A stretch of DNA of 64,000 bases from Mesorhizobium qingshengii (GTDB taxonomy: Bacteria; Pseudomonadota; Alphaproteobacteria; Rhizobiales; Rhizobiaceae): the NCBI RefSeq assembly GCF_900103325.1, contig NZ_FMXM01000003.1, positions 434,001-498,000 of the forward strand. The letters run 5' to 3'. Below the pieces are notes generated by a model. The model had not been told where the DNA came from and did not search any database. It saw only the letters and a list, made by a program, of their open reading frames with translations. This document shows positions 60,528 through 64,000 of the stretch, in pieces. Numbering within the stretch: position 1 is the stretch's first letter; each line of letters starts with the position of its first letter. The position numbers and the translations under genes were made by a program.

Positions 60528-61202
60528 CTAGCCTGTCGCGTCGGTCAGCCGTGACAGGGCTTCGATGACGGCGGCGGAATCAGCCAGCGCGCCGAAGACG
60601 CCGTCCTCGACCGTCACCATGTGAAGCGCGGCTTCGTGCGCCTGCCTGTCACCGCTGGCGCAGGCATCCGAGATCGTCAGGCACTGAAAATTGCGGTCGC
60701 AGGCCTCACGCAGCGTGGTGTGGACGCACACATCCGTCGTGCATCCTGAAAACAACAGATGCGTGATGCCTTGCGCGCGCAGGACAAGCTCGAAATCCGT
60801 ATAGGTGAAGGCGCTGTTGCAGGTCTTGTCGACGATGATGTCCTGCGGCGCGACGTCGATCTCTGGAACGATCTGAAAACCTGGGCCCGAGCGCAGCAGG
60901 ATTTCGGTGCCTTCGAGACCGGCGCGCTTGCGGCGCCATTTCTCGTAGGGCGTCATGTCGGCCATATCAGCCCTGTAACCCTGCCTTGTGTGGATGATCG
61001 TCAGGCCGGCCCCGCGGGCGGCGGCGATCAGCCGGCTCACCGTCGGCAGGATCGCCCTTAGCGGCGACGGATCATAGCCCTGCCTGGCGAAGTAGCCCGT
61101 CGTCGACAGGAAATCCTGCTGCAGGTCGATGACGATCAGCGCGGTGCTTTCCGCAACAAGTCTGCCGTCATAGGGGAAATCGAAGGGCCTCGCCTTGATC
61201 AT
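60528..61202 (-). CDS. Isochorismatase-family amidohydrolase (cysteine hydrolase)
   Basis: A 224-residue cysteine hydrolase. The catalytic triad is visible as Asp in VIDLQQDFL, Lys in IVDKTCNSAFTYTDFELVL and Cys in FSGCTTDVCVHTTLREACDR. The NSAF(T)YTD and CTTDVCVHTT pattern is typical of ureido-, biuret- and similar amide-cleaving members (RutB-like) rather than true isochorismatases. Start ATG 61202 with GGAG upstream. It converges with the monooxygenase gene. The locus suggests use of an N-containing compound, without proof. Confidence 0.88.
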   Translation of the reverse strand: MIKARPFDFPYDGRLVAESTALIVIDLQQDFLSTTGYFARQGYDPSPLRAILPTVSRLIAAARGAGLTIIHTRQGYRADMADMTPYEKWRRKRAGLEGTEILLRSGPGFQIVPEIDVAPQDIIVDKTCNSAFTYTDFELVLRAQGITHLLFSGCTTDVCVHTTLREACDRNFQCLTISDACASGDRQAHEAALHMVTVEDGVFGALADSAAVIEALSRLTDATG

Positions 61203-61358
61203 CAGTGGTTCTCTCCTCACCCATCGTGAGGTCCATCCTGACCGGCGAAGTTGCTGCCGTCCACCCATGCAGCAGCCCTAACGCGAAGAAGCGAGATGCT
61301 GGGCGACGGCCAGCCGCCGGTTAGACGCCGCCGGCACGTCACGACGATTTGTTGACTG

Positions 61359-61407
61359 TTGAAGTCTTCTTCAATGTTGACTAGCAATTTCATGTTTTAT
61401 AGTCAAC
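61359..61407. promoter_or_regulatory. Promoter region of exbB-exbD-tonB with a putative iron-responsive operator
   Basis: TGA-CTAGCAATT-TCA (61378-61392) matches the TGA-N9-TCA iron-responsive (IRO) box bound by RirA in rhizobia. It is overlapped by the inverted repeat GTTGACTA (61376-61383) / TAGTCAAC (61400-61407), and preceded by TTGAAG-TCTT-CTTCAA (61359-61374). It lies 64-112 bases before the exbB start. Iron control of tonB systems is well known, so the site is credible but not proven. Confidence 0.6.
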
Positions 61408-61470
61408 CGGACAACTCGCTCGCCGAAGCCCGGATCTGGAAATGCGGGCGGCCGCACTGGAGAGAAGCTG

Positions 61471-62409
61471 TTGTCGAGAAATGGTCTGCTGGCGGCGTTG
61501 GCCGCATCCGTGATCCTGTCGGCCGGTAGTGCGGCCGCCCAGGGGCAATCGGGCGCTGCTGCCCGCGCGATCGAGGCGCCCACCGCACCTGCTGCAGCAC
61601 CTGCTGCTGCCCCTCCAGCAGCGGCGGCGCCCGTGCAACAGCAGCCAGGCATCCAGCCGGTCGCCAGTTCGCCAGTCGAGGCCGGACCGTCGACGGCGAT
61701 GGAGCTGACCCTGCCGCATGATCTGTCGCCGTGGGGCATGTTCATGGCGGCCGATATCATCGTCAAGGCAGTGATGATCGGACTGGCCTTTGCCTCCCTC
61801 GTCACCTGGACGATATGGCTGGCCAAATCGTTGGAGATTTTCAGTGGCAAGCTGCGCATCCGACGCGCCGTCCGGGCCATCGGCGATGCCGCGACGCTCA
61901 AGCAGGCCAGCCGCGCGCTCGACCGCAGCGGCGGGCCCGGCGCGCTTCTGGTGCGGGCGGCCGAGGAGGAGACCGCGCTTTCGGCCGGTGCGCTCAACCA
62001 TGTCCGCAGTGACGGGCTGAAGGAGCGGGTCACCTCGCGCCTGTCGCGCATCGAGGCCGCGGCGTCGCGGCGCATGTCGCGTGGCACCGGCGTGCTGGCG
62101 ACGATCGGCTCGACGGCGCCCTTTGTCGGCCTGTTCGGTACCGTCTGGGGCATCATGAACGCGTTCATCGGCATATCGCAGGCGCAGACCACCAATCTCG
62201 CCGTGGTCGCTCCCGGTATTGCCGAAGCCTTGCTGGCTACGGCGATGGGCCTCGTCGCGGCGATACCGGCCGTCGTCATCTACAACGTCTTCGCGCGCTC
62301 CATAGCCGGCTACCGCCAGATCCTCGCCGACGCGTCGGCGGGCGTCGAACGGCTGGTCAGCCGCGATCTGGATTTCCGCGCCGTCTCGCCGACGACGGCA
62401 GCGGGATGA
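61471..62409 (+). CDS. exbB: TonB-system proton-channel protein ExbB
   Basis: A 312-residue inner-membrane protein. Signal peptide (about 1-23), then an Ala/Pro/Gln-rich periplasmic stretch (about 24-75) typical of rhizobial ExbB. The MotA/TolQ/ExbB core with three helices: near 90-115 ([20 protein letters not shown]), 205-235 ([20 protein letters not shown]) and 245-275. [20 protein letters not shown] has the channel residues. Start TTG at 61471 has GGAGAG about 8 bases upstream. It overlaps exbD by 4 bases (ATGA). Confidence 0.92.
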   Translation: MSRNGLLAALAASVILSAGSAAAQGQSGAAARAIEAPTAPAAAPAAAPPAAAAPVQQQPGIQPVASSPVEAGPSTAMELTLPHDLSPWGMFMAADIIVKAVMIGLAFASLVTWTIWLAKSLEIFSGKLRIRRAVRAIGDAATLKQASRALDRSGGPGALLVRAAEEETALSAGALNHVRSDGLKERVTSRLSRIEAAASRRMSRGTGVLATIGSTAPFVGLFGTVWGIMNAFIGISQAQTTNLAVVAPGIAEALLATAMGLVAAIPAVVIYNVFARSIAGYRQILADASAGVERLVSRDLDFRAVSPTTAAG

Positions 62410-62897
62410 TGGCGGCGCAGCAGCGGAGCAACGCCATGGCAGGCAGAATTCGACAGACCATGGACGACGAGCTCGAGGAGAGCCATGAGATCAATGTCAC
62501 GCCGTTCATAGACGTCATCCTGGTGCTGCTTATCATCTTCATGGTCGCCGCACCGCTGGCAACGGTTGATGTCAACGTCGATCTGCCGGGCTCGACCGCA
62601 ACGCCCGCGCCACGACCCGAGACACCGCTGTTCCTGACGTTGAAGGAAGATCTGACGCTGGCGATCGGCAACGATGCCGTGTCACGCCCGGCTTTCGCCG
62701 CCACGCTGGACAGCAGAACCAGGGGCGACAAGCAGACGCGCATCTTCCTTCGCGCCGACAAGTCGGTCGGCTATGGCGACCTGATGCAAGTGATGAACCT
62801 GCTGCGCGGCGCCGGCTATCTGAATATCGCGCTGGTCGGCCTGGAAACATTGCCCGCGGCCGCCGCCCCGGCCGCCACTGGAGCGGCGTTGCCATGA
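62406..62897 (+). CDS. exbD: TonB-system protein ExbD
   Basis: A 163-residue protein with one N-terminal helix. The segment [20 protein letters not shown] is the ExbD/TolR signature, with the essential Asp in PFIDV. The periplasmic domain has [26 protein letters not shown]. The last 15 residues are an Ala/Pro tail. It overlaps exbB and tonB by 4 bases each. Confidence 0.94.
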   Translation: MMAAQQRSNAMAGRIRQTMDDELEESHEINVTPFIDVILVLLIIFMVAAPLATVDVNVDLPGSTATPAPRPETPLFLTLKEDLTLAIGNDAVSRPAFAATLDSRTRGDKQTRIFLRADKSVGYGDLMQVMNLLRGAGYLNIALVGLETLPAAAAPAATGAALP

Positions 62898-63823
62898 CGC
62901 CATCGGCTGCCTTGCCCATGGTGGAGCTTTCGCGTTTCGGTTGGCGCGATATTGGCTTGTGGGCAGGCGCGGCCCTACTGGTCCTTGGAGCCCATGTCGC
63001 GGTTGCCTATGCCGTGCAGAGCTTCAGCCTGGTCGACGAATCGGATGGCGGCCCGCCGCCGGCCCAGGTGATCGAGATGGCGCCGATGGTGGCAATGCCG
63101 GCTGTGGAAGAACAGATTGCCGCGCTGGACGCGGTGACGCCCGATCAGACCGAGCCGGAGGCGGCACCGGAAAAGCCGGTGGAACAGATGCCGGTTGTCG
63201 AACAGGAAGCGGTTCCGCCCGACGAGACCGAACCCGTCCAAACCGACGTGGCTGAACAGGCCGACCAGCCGCCGTTGGAGGAAGTCGTCCCCGATATTGT
63301 CGAGACCGTCGCGCCCGACGTGATCATTCCGCTGCCGCAGGCGAAACCGGTCGAAGCGCCCAAGGAAAGGAAACCGGTTGAAGCCAAGGCGAAAAAGCCT
63401 GTCGAGAAGCCCAGGCCGCGGCCAAGGAAGGAGAAGGCGGTGCCGCCGAAGACGGCAACCGTCGCCAGTGCCGACGCTAGGCCGGCGGCCAAGACAGCCG
63501 CGCCGAAGTCGGCCGAAACGGCTTCGCGATCGGGCGTGAACCCCGCCAGATGGAACTCCAGCCTGGCGGCCTGGATCAGGCGGCATACGCGCTATCCGAG
63601 TGCGGCGAGGGCCCGACGCGTGGAAGGCGACGTGAGGGTCACATTCACGATCGATTCTTCCGGGCGCGTACTGTCCGCCCGGATGGCTCGTTCTTCCGGC
63701 GACCCGGATCTCGACCGTGCGGCGCTCGCCGTGCTTCAGGGCGCCACGGTGCCGGCGCCACCGGCGGAACTCGGTTCCCGTGTCAGCCGTACGGCCCCCT
63801 TCGTGTTCAGCCTGCGCAAATAG
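62894..63823 (+). CDS. tonB: Energy transducer TonB
   Basis: A 309-residue protein. It has a short cytoplasmic start, one helix at about 15-40 (DIGLWAGAALLVLGAHVAVA), then a long Pro/Glu/Val-rich stretch (about 60-175), a Lys/Pro/Arg-rich stretch, and the C-terminal TonB domain (about 220-309) with RYPSAARARRVEGDVRVTFT, GRVLSARMARSSGDPDLDRA and a late VSRTAPFVFSL. It carries energy to outer-membrane siderophore or heme receptors. No receptor gene lies in this window. Confidence 0.93.
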   Translation: MTPSAALPMVELSRFGWRDIGLWAGAALLVLGAHVAVAYAVQSFSLVDESDGGPPPAQVIEMAPMVAMPAVEEQIAALDAVTPDQTEPEAAPEKPVEQMPVVEQEAVPPDETEPVQTDVAEQADQPPLEEVVPDIVETVAPDVIIPLPQAKPVEAPKERKPVEAKAKKPVEKPRPRPRKEKAVPPKTATVASADARPAAKTAAPKSAETASRSGVNPARWNSSLAAWIRRHTRYPSAARARRVEGDVRVTFTIDSSGRVLSARMARSSGDPDLDRAALAVLQGATVPAPPAELGSRVSRTAPFVFSLRK

Positions 63824-63846
63824 GGGCCGGAGCAGGGATCAGCCGA

Positions 63847-64000
63847 TCAATAGCGCTGCGACAGGCACAAGGCCTCGACCTGTTCCAGATAGAAGCGGCA
63901 TTTCGTGCGCAGGATCCTGAGGTTCGGGTCGTCGGCACCATTGATGTCGATGGTCCGCATCATGAAGTCAAAATGGGCATGAAAGGCGTCCACCGCGCCC
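63847..64000 (-). CDS. C-terminal part of an unidentified protein (cut by window edge)
   Basis: The last 50 residues of a minus-strand gene that enters from the right edge. The readable part has DAFHAHFDFMMRTIDINGAD, then DPNLRILRTKCRFYLEQVEA, and ends CLSQRY. It is helix-rich, with no family I can name. It converges with tonB, 23 bases between. Confidence 0.6.
   Translation of the reverse strand, partial: GAVDAFHAHFDFMMRTIDINGADDPNLRILRTKCRFYLEQVEALCLSQRY

Noticed and set aside
1..64000. tRNA, rRNA or riboswitch genes
   Set aside because: No tRNA cloverleaf with a T-loop GTTCRA block and acceptor pairing, no rRNA core sequence and no familiar riboswitch core was noticed. A covariance-model search was not possible, so small RNAs cannot be excluded.

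Overview
The window reads as a chromosomal segment of a GC-rich alphaproteobacterium of the order Rhizobiales, most likely Mesorhizobium or a close relative. The evidence is a CenR-type response regulator, a Ros/MucR regulator with the altered finger seen in Mesorhizobium homologues, the alphaproteobacterial hemC-hemD-mitofilin-hemY order, many solute-binding-protein ABC importers, and several families of short palindromic repeats of the rhizobial type. No rRNA, tRNA, CRISPR array, prophage or intact insertion sequence was seen. Almost all of the window is coding.

Layout. 0-6.4 kb: end of an exonuclease III gene, a cNMP-binding protein and acetyltransferase, cenR, an L,D-transpeptidase-like protein, a DUF1127 protein, a LysR regulator, a GT25 glycosyltransferase and a DUF1761 membrane protein. 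5.3-16.3 kb: housekeeping block. On the minus strand lie tsaD, gpsA, a YciI protein, an EVE protein and an ETF-beta lysine methyltransferase. Divergently lie hemC, hemD, an alphaproteobacterial Mic60-like protein and hemY, then a TerB-like protein, a glutamine amidotransferase with an odd C-terminal tail, and an adenylate cyclase-FHA protein that looks inserted. 16.4-25.5 kb: an MFS exporter, an aminotransferase, mucR, then an operon GH15 glucoamylase-like, gnd, zwf, ROK/polyphosphate-glucokinase-like, which together would take alpha-glucan to ribulose-5-phosphate. 25.7-33.3 kb: a GAF histidine kinase and NarL-type regulator, then an SMP-30 lactonase and a ribose-type sugar ABC importer.

33.7-36.1 kb: a bifunctional enoyl-CoA hydratase/3-hydroxyacyl-CoA dehydrogenase and the remnant of a short-chain dehydrogenase. 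36.1-49.2 kb: the most unusual part, two divergent arms around a GntR regulator. The minus arm has a polyamine-type ABC importer, a GT1 glycosyltransferase, three tandem paralogous cupins and an aldehyde dehydrogenase. The plus arm has a second GT1 paralogue, a glutamine-synthetase-like ligase and a PuuB-like FAD oxidase. This resembles gamma-glutamylation amine catabolism (Puu-type) with added sugar transferases and cupins. 49.4-53.2 kb: a PcaR-like regulator and pcaIJF (last steps of the beta-ketoadipate pathway). 53.3-61.2 kb: a BMP/nucleoside-type ABC importer, a short-chain dehydrogenase, a tiny membrane protein, a luciferase-like monooxygenase and an isochorismatase-family amidase. 61.4-63.8 kb: exbB-exbD-tonB behind a putative iron-responsive operator, then the end of an unidentified gene.

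Start codons were chosen from ribosome-binding sites and overlaps. Function calls rest on motifs read by eye, without database searches.
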